In this document: positions 1 through 7,235 of the stretch, piece by piece
Numbering within the stretch: the stretch's first letter is position 1
Layout of the letters: each line of letters starts with the position of its first letter
Origin: Planctomycetota bacterium
GTDB taxonomy: Bacteria > Planctomycetota > Phycisphaerae > Phycisphaerales > SM1A02
Direction: 5' to 3'
Assembly: GCA_003671065.1 (NCBI GenBank)
Contig: QWPU01000128.1
Span: 1-8,356 of the forward strand
DNA length: 8,356 nucleotides
Position numbers and translations under genes: made by a program
Notes under the pieces: model-generated
The model's input: only the letters and a program-made list of their open reading frames with translations
What the model was told of the DNA's origin: nothing
Databases searched by the model: none

Positions 1-2
1 TT

Positions 3-1481
3 GGGCCGTGGTTGCTCGCGTTTGGTCAACAGGTTGATCAGTGGTTCATTGGCAACGATGCAATCGAAGGCACGCGCGCGGATCTCGCTCAACGCGTCGA
101 AGCACTTTCGCAGGCGTTGCAAGCATCGATCGCGGGTCCGTCGATTGGAGTGCCGTGGTCACCGAGCGAGGAACTTTCGCCGCAGCTCGCGTCAACACTT
201 GACGCTGGCCGCCACACGCTTGAACTCGTGGTCGATCCAGCGTGGCGCGAGAGTGCAGGCGAACTCTATGAAGGCCTGCCAACAGGTCCGCGCGGCATGG
301 TTCGCATCATTCCATTGCCAGCGGGCCGCGTCGAAGATCGCGAACGCGCGGTTGACCTTGCGATGCGCGCGATCGATGCGTGGCGCGCGGGTTTCGACAA
401 CATTTCGGTTGATGTTTCCAGTGACACATTGCCACTTATCGCCGGTCCAGCGCTTGAACTCGCAGCGTGGCGGCAGATCTCGACTCGCTTGTGTGGCCGC
501 CGTTTTCTTGCAGAAATCCCTGTGCAGGAAGGTGTTCGCGCGTTGTTGGCAGATGGTCCGCGTGGACCAGTACTCGTCATGTGGAACGAAGGCGCCGCGA
601 CAGATGCGAGTTTCTCAATTGACTTAGGAACCACCGCCATCACGGCAACCGATCTCTGGGGGCGTAGCACTCGCGTCGAGGCATCCGCGAGCGGACACGC
701 GCTGAGTCTCGGTCGAGCGCCGCTGTTTGTCGAAGGCGTGAGCCGTGAAATGTGCATGCTTCGCCGCGGAATACGCTTCGATCCACCGTTTGCCGTGGCG
801 CGTCGCGCGGTGCAAGAAGGGGCGTTGGTGCTCGCGAATCCTTGGAACACGCCAATGAGCGGAACAGTGACGATTCGTGACATTTCGGTTGGCACCGCAA
901 GTGGCCAGCAGGGCAATCACGAGGGCAGCGCTAGCGCACTAGGGCTCACGCCGCGCACGCATCGCTTCACGATTCCCGCGCTTGGAGAAGCGCGCATGCC
1001 AGTGAGTTTCAGCGTTCCACGATCGTTGGCTTCAGGAGCCGTGCGAGTGCTGGTCGATGTCGAAGCGACGGCCGCTGAGCCATTCCGCGCGACCATCGAG
1101 GCCGTGCTCGACATCGGATTCCGAGACATCACGATGGAGTCATCGTGGAGGCTCGCGCGTTCGATCGAAAGCGGATCGATCGATCTCGTGCTTACGCTCA
1201 AAGTCACGAATGTCAGCCAAAAACCAGTAGATTGCGAAGCATTCGCAGTGGCCGACGGATTCGCGCAAAGCAAGAAGCCGATCAGCGGACTGGCGCCTGG
1301 AGCAACCGCTGTGCGCGTCTTTCACTTTGCCGATGGCGTGCGCAAACTCTCAGGCCGCGACATCCGCGCGGGAGTCCACGATGCCGATGCCGATGCGCGA
1401 CTTCTCAAGCGCATCCCCATTCCGCCGCTGCTTCCGCCTGTCGAAACTTTCGCTGGCGCCTCAACCGACGCGTCGCGCTAA
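3..1481 (+). CDS. C-terminal part of a large glycosidase-like, beta-sandwich protein (5' end outside window)
   Basis: The frame is open to the left edge, so this is the 3' part of a longer gene; a TTG at 12 is in frame, but nothing suggests translation starts there. It encodes about 492 residues and ends in TAA at 1479-1481. Residues 112-140 or so resemble the end of a TIM-barrel-type catalytic region. From about residue 178 the pattern changes to beta-rich: a segment with a VLVMWNEG stretch, then an 'ANPWN' strand region near 278-282. Residues 272-360 resemble the NEW3/CARDB-type sandwich found in secreted glycosidases, and a second sandwich covers about 390-460. The tail is proline-rich. 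No catalytic residues can be named, and any signal peptide would lie upstream. The coding call is firm; the glycosidase-like assignment is a resemblance, not a family identification. It is separated from the downstream operon by 236 bases and need not share its function. Confidence 0.6.
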   Translation, partial: GPWLLAFGQQVDQWFIGNDAIEGTRADLAQRVEALSQALQASIAGPSIGVPWSPSEELSPQLASTLDAGRHTLELVVDPAWRESAGELYEGLPTGPRGMVRIIPLPAGRVEDRERAVDLAMRAIDAWRAGFDNISVDVSSDTLPLIAGPALELAAWRQISTRLCGRRFLAEIPVQEGVRALLADGPRGPVLVMWNEGAATDASFSIDLGTTAITATDLWGRSTRVEASASGHALSLGRAPLFVEGVSREMCMLRRGIRFDPPFAVARRAVQEGALVLANPWNTPMSGTVTIRDISVGTASGQQGNHEGSASALGLTPRTHRFTIPALGEARMPVSFSVPRSLASGAVRVLVDVEATAAEPFRATIEAVLDIGFRDITMESSWRLARSIESGSIDLVLTLKVTNVSQKPVDCEAFAVADGFAQSKKPISGLAPGATAVRVFHFADGVRKLSGRDIRAGVHDADADARLLKRIPIPPLLPPVETFAGASTDASR

Positions 1482-1717
1482 TCGTTTCGAGGCAGGGATC
1501 CGCCCGATTCCTCACCGATTGCCTGACTCGGGTGAATGGGGCAACGACCGCCGTGCATTTTCTGCACGCAATCACTGCACTCGGCCGATCTTGACCGTTG
1601 CGGCGGAGCCGCTTCCAATGCGCCCACATGTAGCGCAGTGCGGTTGAACTCCGACTGTGAATCCGATCTCTTTCCAGTGTGGATCGAGATGAACCAGCGC
1701 GGAGTTGAGAACGCACG
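1482..1717. other. Intergenic gap upstream of the nonulosonate operon, with two short hairpins
   Basis: No convincing gene lies here. Two inverted repeats are visible. A 6-bp stem with a 5-base loop spans 1552-1568 (CGTGCA/TGCACG). A 5-bp stem with a GGA loop spans 1600-1612 (GCGGC/GCCGC). Neither is followed by a T run, so neither is a standard intrinsic terminator. TTGACC at 1591 and TTGAAC at 1644 resemble -35 boxes, but no good -10 box follows at the right distance. As the only sizeable non-coding stretch before the four coupled genes, it is the likely place for their promoter; this is inferred from position only. Confidence 0.3.
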
Positions 1718-4700
1718 ATGGCCACCAGCCCGCCTTCATCGCACGAGCCGCCTCACACTGTTGTCGTGTCGATCTCAGCGCAGCAAGCAGCGAAAAACGC
1801 CGTGCTTGAACGCAATCTCGCTTCACTGGGCGAACGCAATCTCGATACTGCCAACGCGATTCGCGCCGCCACGCCGGCCATTCTCGAATGGAGCACCGCG
1901 GCCGATGGTGCGCAAGTCGCGTCCTATCAATCGCGCGCACTCGCTTCGCGACATCAGCCTCGCGCGGAAGCTACAACTTTCGCTGACGCAATTGACTTTC
2001 GCGATCGCGCCGTCGTAGTCGTGCTCGGCTTTGGCCTTGGCTTTCACATCCATGAGTTGTGCGCGCGTCTGCTCCGCTGTGGCCTTGTCGTCGTGCTCGA
2101 ACCCGACCTTGGCTTACTACGCGCGGTGCTCGAAGAGATCGATTGCAGCAGTTCATTCTCGCGCGCCAACATTCTCATCTTCGATGGGACTGAACCCGCG
2201 GGCCGTTACGCCGAGCGTTTCGCAGGAAGCGAAGGCGTACTCATTCAAGGACTGCAATTCGTTGACCATCCGCCGAGCCGCACGCGAGTTGCACCGTGTT
2301 CGAAGGAGTTCACGCAACACATCACCGACACGGTGCGCGCAGCGCGTGTTACTGCTGCAACAGGTCTCGCGCGCAGCGCGCAAACGATTCGATCCATTCT
2401 GCGTAACGCGCGTCACTATGTCGCAGGTGAAAGTCTCGCGCCACTCGCGGGCATTGCGAAAGGCCATCTCGGCATCGTGGTGAGCGCGGGTCCGAGCCTG
2501 CGAAAGAATCTCCATCTGCTTGCGCAACCTGGTGTGCGTGAGCGTTGCGTGATCATCGCGACGCAGACGGTGTTGAAGCCATTGCTTGCTGAAGGCATTC
2601 GTCCGCACTTTGTTGCTGCGCTCGATTGGCACGTGATTTCAAAGCGTTTTTACGATGGTTTGCGTCCAGCGGATGTTGCGGACACCACGCTCGTGCTTGA
2701 TCCGCAAGCGAATCCAGTGATTGCCGCGAGCTATCCAGGACCCATTCGCACCATCGCCGCAGCGCACCTCGATGCACTCCTCGGCCCACTCGCGCGCGAC
2801 ATGGGTCGACTGCCTGGAGGCGCAACCGTCGCGCACCTCTGCTATCAAATCGCGCGATATCTCGGCTGCGATCCTGTCGCAACCATCGGGCAAGATCTGG
2901 GATTTACTGATGGCATGTACTACGCGCGTGGTACTGCGATTGATGAAGTGTGGGCGCCTGAGCTCAATCCCTTCAACACGATAGAGAACCTCGAATGGAC
3001 CCGCATTGCGCGCCACCGCACGCATTTGGTGAAGCGCCGCGATGTGTACGGCAAGACGATCTACACCGATGCGCAGATGCAAACTTATTTGCAGCGCTTC
3101 GAATATTTCTTCTTGCAAGATGAGCGACGAGGTTTGCGCACGATCGACGCGACTGAAGGCGGCGTGATGAAAGCGGGCACGATCGTGCAATCGCTGAGCG
3201 AGACGCTCGCGGGGTATGCTTTCAACGCGTTGCCTGCGATTCCACTGGCGACGCGAGTCATGGACGATTCGCGTTTGAGCGCAGCAGCGAAGCGACTTCG
3301 TGCGGTCGAAGCAGATGTGCGCATCATTCGCACGGCGTCTCAGCGCACAGGCGATGCGCTTGCTCAATTCACCGCAGCCACGGCGACGCGTGATCCTCAC
3401 GCTCGCTTGTGGAAGATCATCGACACTGAGCGTGCAAAGGTGGCAGCGCGGCTCGATACCCTGCGATTACTCGATGAATTCAGCCAAGTGGGCGTGCTCA
3501 AGCGCGCGAAGGCAGATCGACGCATCGAGCAAAGTCGCGGCATCACGCCCGAAGAGAAGCAACGATTGCAATTCGAACGCGACCTCGTGAATGTGCGATG
3601 GATCGAAGAGAGCGCTGAGGAATATCTCGGCGTGCTCGGCGACGCAATCACTCGGCTTGAGAAGGGCGACGCTGGTCTGAGCGTTGGATGCGAAGACGAC
3701 GAGGCCGCCACCGCTGCGAAAGCCGACGGTGCATTGGGACGCGCGCTTGGCGAAGCAGGAAGCGCGGTCGAAGTCCGCGCCGCCTTCATCGTGCCGATTG
3801 ATCCGTGGCATGGCGGACTCGGCACACCGCGAAGTCTTGCCGAAACGCTCGCGGGTCGACCTGTCATTCAATGGACGCTTGAGCGACTGGGTCGTTCGCG
3901 CGAAGCCGCGACGATTGTGCTCATCGTTCCTGAAGGCTACGACATCGATGCGTTGCTCGATCGCAAGCGCATTGGCTTGCCGATTGAAATTCATCGCACC
4001 ACGGGTTCGCCGTTTGGCCCTGAACGCGCCGCGATTGCTTCCGCGCGCCTGTGGAGCGACAGCTCATGGCGCGGCGGAATTGCAGGCCTGACCTGCTACG
4101 ACGAAGTCCTCGCGCCGAGCGCAACGCTTGCCGCGATGAAACGCTTCGACGTCAACGCAGCAATTCTCGTCGGTCCCGATTGGCCGCTCGTCACAGTGCT
4201 TGGCGAGAACGGCTGCGATGCGTTGGTGCGACGACATCGCACGCGACCAGAGTTGTTGCGCGTGGTTTTCAATCAATCGCCACCTGGATTATGCGGCGTG
4301 CTTGTCGAGCGTTCGCTCATGCAAGAACTCGCGCGTGGAGGACGACACGCGTCAATCGGTTGGTTGCTTGGCTATGAACCTTCGCGGCCGCAACAAGATC
4401 CGATCTCGAAAGATGTGTGCGTGCAGATCGATCACACGCTGCGTCGTTCACTTGTGCGCGGAGTGTTTGATACGCCACGCAACATGACTCGTCTGCGTCG
4501 AGCGATTGAGCCCGCACTCGGTGAGCACGGTGGAAGCGTCGCAGACATTCAACCAGAGGACGCGATTCAGTTGCTTGAACGGCAACTCTTCGACACGGTT
4601 CCGTACTACACGCCTCAGCAACTCATCATCGAATTGAACACGGGTCGTCAAGGTTCGGGCGCGTCGAGCCCGCATCGCATGGGCTCCGTGCAACGGTCGG

Positions 4701-5452
4701 TGATGACGGAGAAACGATTTGCGAAGATCGTTGAGCAGGTCATCGAAAGTCGTGACACGGTGATGACATTTGCAGGAGCGGGGGATCCGCTGTTGCATCC
4801 TGATGTTGCGCGATTTGTGCGCATGGCGAAAGATGCTGGCGTGCGCGGTGTGCATCTGCGCACGGAGCTTGTTGCGTCGAGCGACATCATCGACGCGGTG
4901 GTCGAGAGTGGCGTCGATGCGATCAGTGTTGAACTCGATGCAGACAGCGCGGAGACCTATCGCCGCATGCACGGTGTGGATCAATTCAAGATTGCGATCA
5001 CCAACATTGAGCGGGTTTTCGCGGCGCGCCGTGTGCTTGCAGGCTCTGGCGGTGGTGCGTACGCGCTGCCGTGGATCGTGCCGCGATTGCAGCGGCGCAG
5101 CGAGAGTTACGAAGACATCGATTCGTTCTTCGATCGTTGGCAACACATTCTTGGCACAGCGCTGATCGAAGGCGCGCCTCAGTTTGACGACACGCATGAG
5201 ACACCTGCGGATCCGCTAGCAAGCGCGCGTGCTCCTTCGCGATCGATGTATCGCGAGATGTTGCGGCGCATGCTGATTCTTTCGGATGGCACCGTTCCGC
5301 TGTCGGAACTTGATTTCCGTGGCGATCGAATCTTTGGCCATGTTGATCGCACGCCACTGCTGCAATTGTGGCGTGATCTTGTCGCGCGACGCAAACAAGT
5401 TCGTCGTGATGAAGGCGAAGCGTGCGAAACACTGAGGACGCGCACGCCATGA
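1718..5452 (+). CDS. Three-domain fusion: Maf-type (DUF115/MptE-like) glycosyltransferase, degenerate nucleotidyltransferase, cysteine-less radical-SAM/SPASM-like region
   Basis: The product has 1244 residues. ATG 1718 is the first start after an in-frame stop at 1706-1708; the ribosome site is weak (GAGA at 1707-1710). Residues 90-480 are a Maf/DUF115 domain: a GFGLGFH motif near 104-110, EPD at 128-130, the diagnostic SAGPS at 256-260, the aspartate of 'ALDWH' at 303, GGATVAH near 367-373, and GQDLGF at 391-396. Proteins of this family transfer CMP-activated nonulosonic acids to flagellin serines or threonines, which fits the three sugar genes that follow. Residues 517-660 are a charged helical linker. 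Residues 685-900 resemble a SpsF/NeuA-like nucleotidyltransferase, but the usual ARxxSxRLPGK-type loop is replaced by PIDPWHGGLGTPR (693-705). Residues 962-1244 follow a radical-SAM plus SPASM layout: GAGDPLLHP at 1020-1028 in the GGEP position and LSDGTVPL at 1188-1195. Only one cysteine (1236) remains there, so no 4Fe-4S cluster can form in the usual way. The Maf role is likely; the C-terminal domains are probably non-catalytic. Ordinary Maf proteins are far shorter and lack these two domains. Confidence 0.85.
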   Translation: MATSPPSSHEPPHTVVVSISAQQAAKNAVLERNLASLGERNLDTANAIRAATPAILEWSTAADGAQVASYQSRALASRHQPRAEATTFADAIDFRDRAVVVVLGFGLGFHIHELCARLLRCGLVVVLEPDLGLLRAVLEEIDCSSSFSRANILIFDGTEPAGRYAERFAGSEGVLIQGLQFVDHPPSRTRVAPCSKEFTQHITDTVRAARVTAATGLARSAQTIRSILRNARHYVAGESLAPLAGIAKGHLGIVVSAGPSLRKNLHLLAQPGVRERCVIIATQTVLKPLLAEGIRPHFVAALDWHVISKRFYDGLRPADVADTTLVLDPQANPVIAASYPGPIRTIAAAHLDALLGPLARDMGRLPGGATVAHLCYQIARYLGCDPVATIGQDLGFTDGMYYARGTAIDEVWAPELNPFNTIENLEWTRIARHRTHLVKRRDVYGKTIYTDAQMQTYLQRFEYFFLQDERRGLRTIDATEGGVMKAGTIVQSLSETLAGYAFNALPAIPLATRVMDDSRLSAAAKRLRAVEADVRIIRTASQRTGDALAQFTAATATRDPHARLWKIIDTERAKVAARLDTLRLLDEFSQVGVLKRAKADRRIEQSRGITPEEKQRLQFERDLVNVRWIEESAEEYLGVLGDAITRLEKGDAGLSVGCEDDEAATAAKADGALGRALGEAGSAVEVRAAFIVPIDPWHGGLGTPRSLAETLAGRPVIQWTLERLGRSREAATIVLIVPEGYDIDALLDRKRIGLPIEIHRTTGSPFGPERAAIASARLWSDSSWRGGIAGLTCYDEVLAPSATLAAMKRFDVNAAILVGPDWPLVTVLGENGCDALVRRHRTRPELLRVVFNQSPPGLCGVLVERSLMQELARGGRHASIGWLLGYEPSRPQQDPISKDVCVQIDHTLRRSLVRGVFDTPRNMTRLRRAIEPALGEHGGSVADIQPEDAIQLLERQLFDTVPYYTPQQLIIELNTGRQGSGASSPHRMGSVQRSVMTEKRFAKIVEQVIESRDTVMTFAGAGDPLLHPDVARFVRMAKDAGVRGVHLRTELVASSDIIDAVVESGVDAISVELDADSAETYRRMHGVDQFKIAITNIERVFAARRVLAGSGGGAYALPWIVPRLQRRSESYEDIDSFFDRWQHILGTALIEGAPQFDDTHETPADPLASARAPSRSMYREMLRRMLILSDGTVPLSELDFRGDRIFGHVDRTPLLQLWRDLVARRKQVRRDEGEACETLRTRTP
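5434..5438 (+). promoter_or_regulatory. Ribosome binding site for the cytidylyltransferase
   Basis: GAGGA lies 10 bases before ATG 5449, inside the end of the preceding gene. It supports ATG 5449, which forms an ATGA overlap, over the in-frame GTG at 5422, which would put this motif inside the coding region. Confidence 0.5.
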
Positions 5453-6183
5453 ATGCACATACGGATTCAGGCCGCAAAGAACAAGTCCTTGCCGTCATCA
5501 TCGGTCGCGCGGGAAGCAAAGGTCTTCCCAAGAAGAACGCGCTTGATGTTGCGGGCGTTGCGATGATTGCGCGAACGATTCGTTTCGCGATCGCGTCGAC
5601 GAGCATTGATCGAGTCATCGTGTCAACAGATGGCGAAGACATCGCTGCAATTGCGCGCGACGAAGGCGTTGAGGTGTTCATGCGCGGCGAGACGCATTCG
5701 CACGACACGGCAACTGTGGACGCAGCAGTGCGTCACGCTGTCGACGCAAGCGCTTCGCGGGCTTCGACCGTGGTGATTCTCTACGCGAATGTTCCAGTGC
5801 GACCGAGTGATCTTGCTGATCGCGCAGTCGCCACCTTGCAGGAAAGCGGCGCCGACAGCGTGCAAAGTTACTATCGCGTTGGCAAGACGCATCCATATTG
5901 GATGTCACGCATGGATGACGCGGGGCGTGTTTCGCAGTTCGTCGAGAACCGAATCTATCGTCGTCAAGAGTTGCCAGCGTTGTTCATGCCTGATGGCGGA
6001 GTCATCGCTGTGACGCGCGCAAGTTTGTTTGATGTGCGCGAAGGCGAGCCGCATGCATTCTTCGGTCGTGATCGTCGAGGCATTGAAACGCGCGAAGGCG
6101 ATGTTGTTGATGTTGACAACGCGCTTGATCTTGCTGTGGCTGAATCGATTCTGCTCGCACGCCCAACTGAGGTCGCACCATGA
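5449..6183 (+). CDS. CMP-nonulosonate (acylneuraminate-type) cytidylyltransferase
   Basis: This 244-residue protein is close to the usual length of the NeuA/LegF/PseF family, which activates a nonulosonic acid with CTP to give CMP-sugar and pyrophosphate in the cytoplasm. The N-terminal nucleotide-binding loop reads IIGRAGSKGLPKKN (17-30), with Lys24, Lys29 and Asn30 at expected places. STDGED at 59-64 is the conserved strand-turn. A YANVPVRP stretch stands where most relatives have QPTSPLR. 'YRRQELPALF' and the following MPDGG match the RRQ...P...NG block of the family, and VDVD at 220-223 matches the metal-binding DxD near the C-terminus. The start ATG 5449 overlaps the previous stop by four bases, and the stop overlaps the next start the same way. 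The N-terminal loop has GRAG instead of the common ARGG, so this is a divergent branch. The cytidylyltransferase assignment is firm; the exact sugar (neuraminic or legionaminic) cannot be told from the sequence. Confidence 0.88.
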   Translation: MNAHTDSGRKEQVLAVIIGRAGSKGLPKKNALDVAGVAMIARTIRFAIASTSIDRVIVSTDGEDIAAIARDEGVEVFMRGETHSHDTATVDAAVRHAVDASASRASTVVILYANVPVRPSDLADRAVATLQESGADSVQSYYRVGKTHPYWMSRMDDAGRVSQFVENRIYRRQELPALFMPDGGVIAVTRASLFDVREGEPHAFFGRDRRGIETREGDVVDVDNALDLAVAESILLARPTEVAP

Positions 6184-7235
6184 GCATCTCCACACACGCA
6201 GCACCATTCACTATCGGTACGCGTGAAGTTTCGCCGTCGCATTCGCCCTACATCATCGCTGAGATCGGCGTGAATCACGATGGCAGCGTCGCGCGCGCGC
6301 GCGAACTCATCCACGCCGCGCACGCCGCGGGTGCTGACGCTGCGAAGTTTCAGATGTTTGATGCGTCAATGCTCATGTCGCTTGATTCCGTGCTTGCGGT
6401 CTATCAGCGTGAACGCGGTGCTCAAGATCCGCGCGCACTCCTGAGCGCGTTGCAGTTGTCACCTGACGAACTCGGCAGTCTCGCCGATGAGTGCGTTCGA
6501 GTTGGCATCACGCCCATTGTGACGGTCTTCTCGCTTCCACTTGTTGAACACGCGCGCGCGCAATCATGGCACGCGTTCAAGATGGCGTCGCCTGATCTCG
6601 TCAATTTGCCGCTGTTGAAAGCGATTGCGCGTCTTGGTCGCCCCATGATCGTGTCGACTGGTGCGGCGCATCGCGAGGAAGTTGCGCAAGCAGCAGCGTG
6701 GTTGAGTGATGTGGCGAATGTCGCGTTTCTCCAATGCACTTCGAGTTACCCAACACCAGATGAACGCGCGGCGATCGGTGGCATGCACGACATTCGCGCG
6801 ATCACGCAGCGAATGACGGGCTACAGCGATCACACCGCGTGCATTGATTCAGGTGGTCTCGCGGTTGCTGCGGGCGCATGCATTCTGGAAAAGCATTTGA
6901 CCTACGACCGCAATGCCGTGGGGCCCGACCACGGCGCGAGCCTCGACGCGGCGCAATTCGGTGCCTATGTCGCGCTCGCTCGACGCGCGGCTCGCATGAT
7001 TGGCAGTCACACCAAGCAACTGCAAGATGTCGAACACGATGTGCGCCGCGTGAGTCGTCAGTCGATTGTGGCTGCGCACGATCTTGCGGCGGGTCATGTG
7101 TTGAGCGACGCTGATCTCTGCTTTAAGCGACCAGGCACAGGGATTTGCGCGAGTCGAGTTGCAGAGTTTGTCGGTCGCACGCTCTCGCGCGAGGTGCACT
7201 TCGACCGCGTGCTTGTTGCGGAGGATGTTGCGTGA
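6180..7235 (+). CDS. neuB: Nonulosonic acid synthase (NeuB/LegI family, N-acetylneuraminate-type synthase with SAF domain)
   Basis: The 351-residue product matches the normal length of the family, which condenses a 6-carbon N-acetylmannosamine-type sugar with phosphoenolpyruvate to form a 9-carbon acid. The TIM-barrel part shows AEIGVNHDGS at 27-36, KFQMF at 56-60, STGAAHREE from 159, LQCTSSYPT at 184-192, GYSDHT at 214-219, and the EKH...GPDH block at 237-251 (Glu237, His239, Asp250, His251). A C-terminal SAF (antifreeze-like) domain begins near 290 and contains KRPGTGI. ATG 6180 overlaps the previous stop by four bases, with GAGGT at 6169-6173 six bases upstream. The stop overlaps the next start. 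The symbol reflects the family; LegI-type activity is equally possible because the substrate cannot be fixed from the residues seen. A PseI role is less likely, because the neighbouring epimerase is of NeuC type rather than PseG. Confidence 0.93.
   Translation: MSISTHAAPFTIGTREVSPSHSPYIIAEIGVNHDGSVARARELIHAAHAAGADAAKFQMFDASMLMSLDSVLAVYQRERGAQDPRALLSALQLSPDELGSLADECVRVGITPIVTVFSLPLVEHARAQSWHAFKMASPDLVNLPLLKAIARLGRPMIVSTGAAHREEVAQAAAWLSDVANVAFLQCTSSYPTPDERAAIGGMHDIRAITQRMTGYSDHTACIDSGGLAVAAGACILEKHLTYDRNAVGPDHGASLDAAQFGAYVALARRAARMIGSHTKQLQDVEHDVRRVSRQSIVAAHDLAAGHVLSDADLCFKRPGTGICASRVAEFVGRTLSREVHFDRVLVAEDVA
7220..7225 (+). promoter_or_regulatory. Ribosome binding site that fixes a GTG start
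   Basis: GGAGGA ends six bases before GTG 7232. It is the strongest Shine-Dalgarno match in the window. It supports the GTG over longer in-frame starts upstream such as ATG 7145, which would add residues with no family similarity and overlap the synthase gene by about 90 bases. Confidence 0.75.

Noticed and set aside
1600..1612. GCGGC/GCCGC hairpin as terminator of the upstream gene
   Set aside because: The stem is only five base pairs and no T run follows; such short palindromes are expected by chance in CG-rich DNA.
1644..1672. TTGAAC as a -35 box for an operon promoter
   Set aside because: The sequence 17 bases downstream (TCTCTT) does not resemble a -10 box.
1572..1940. Minus-strand open frame with a CATCG motif (two cysteines two residues apart) across the gap and the start of the Maf fusion gene
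   Set aside because: Most of it lies opposite the well-supported Maf fusion gene, no ribosome site is evident, and apart from the cysteine pair there is no recognisable domain.
2639..3400. Long minus-strand open frame opposite the Maf fusion gene
   Set aside because: It is a shadow of the real coding strand: arginine-, histidine- and cysteine-rich composition, no domain, and the opposite strand has clear conserved motifs.
7145..7231. Longer N-terminus for the epimerase starting at ATG 7145
   Set aside because: The extra residues are arginine- and cysteine-rich without family similarity and lie inside the synthase gene; the GTG at 7232 has a strong ribosome site and places the GTRAEW motif at the normal distance from the N-terminus.
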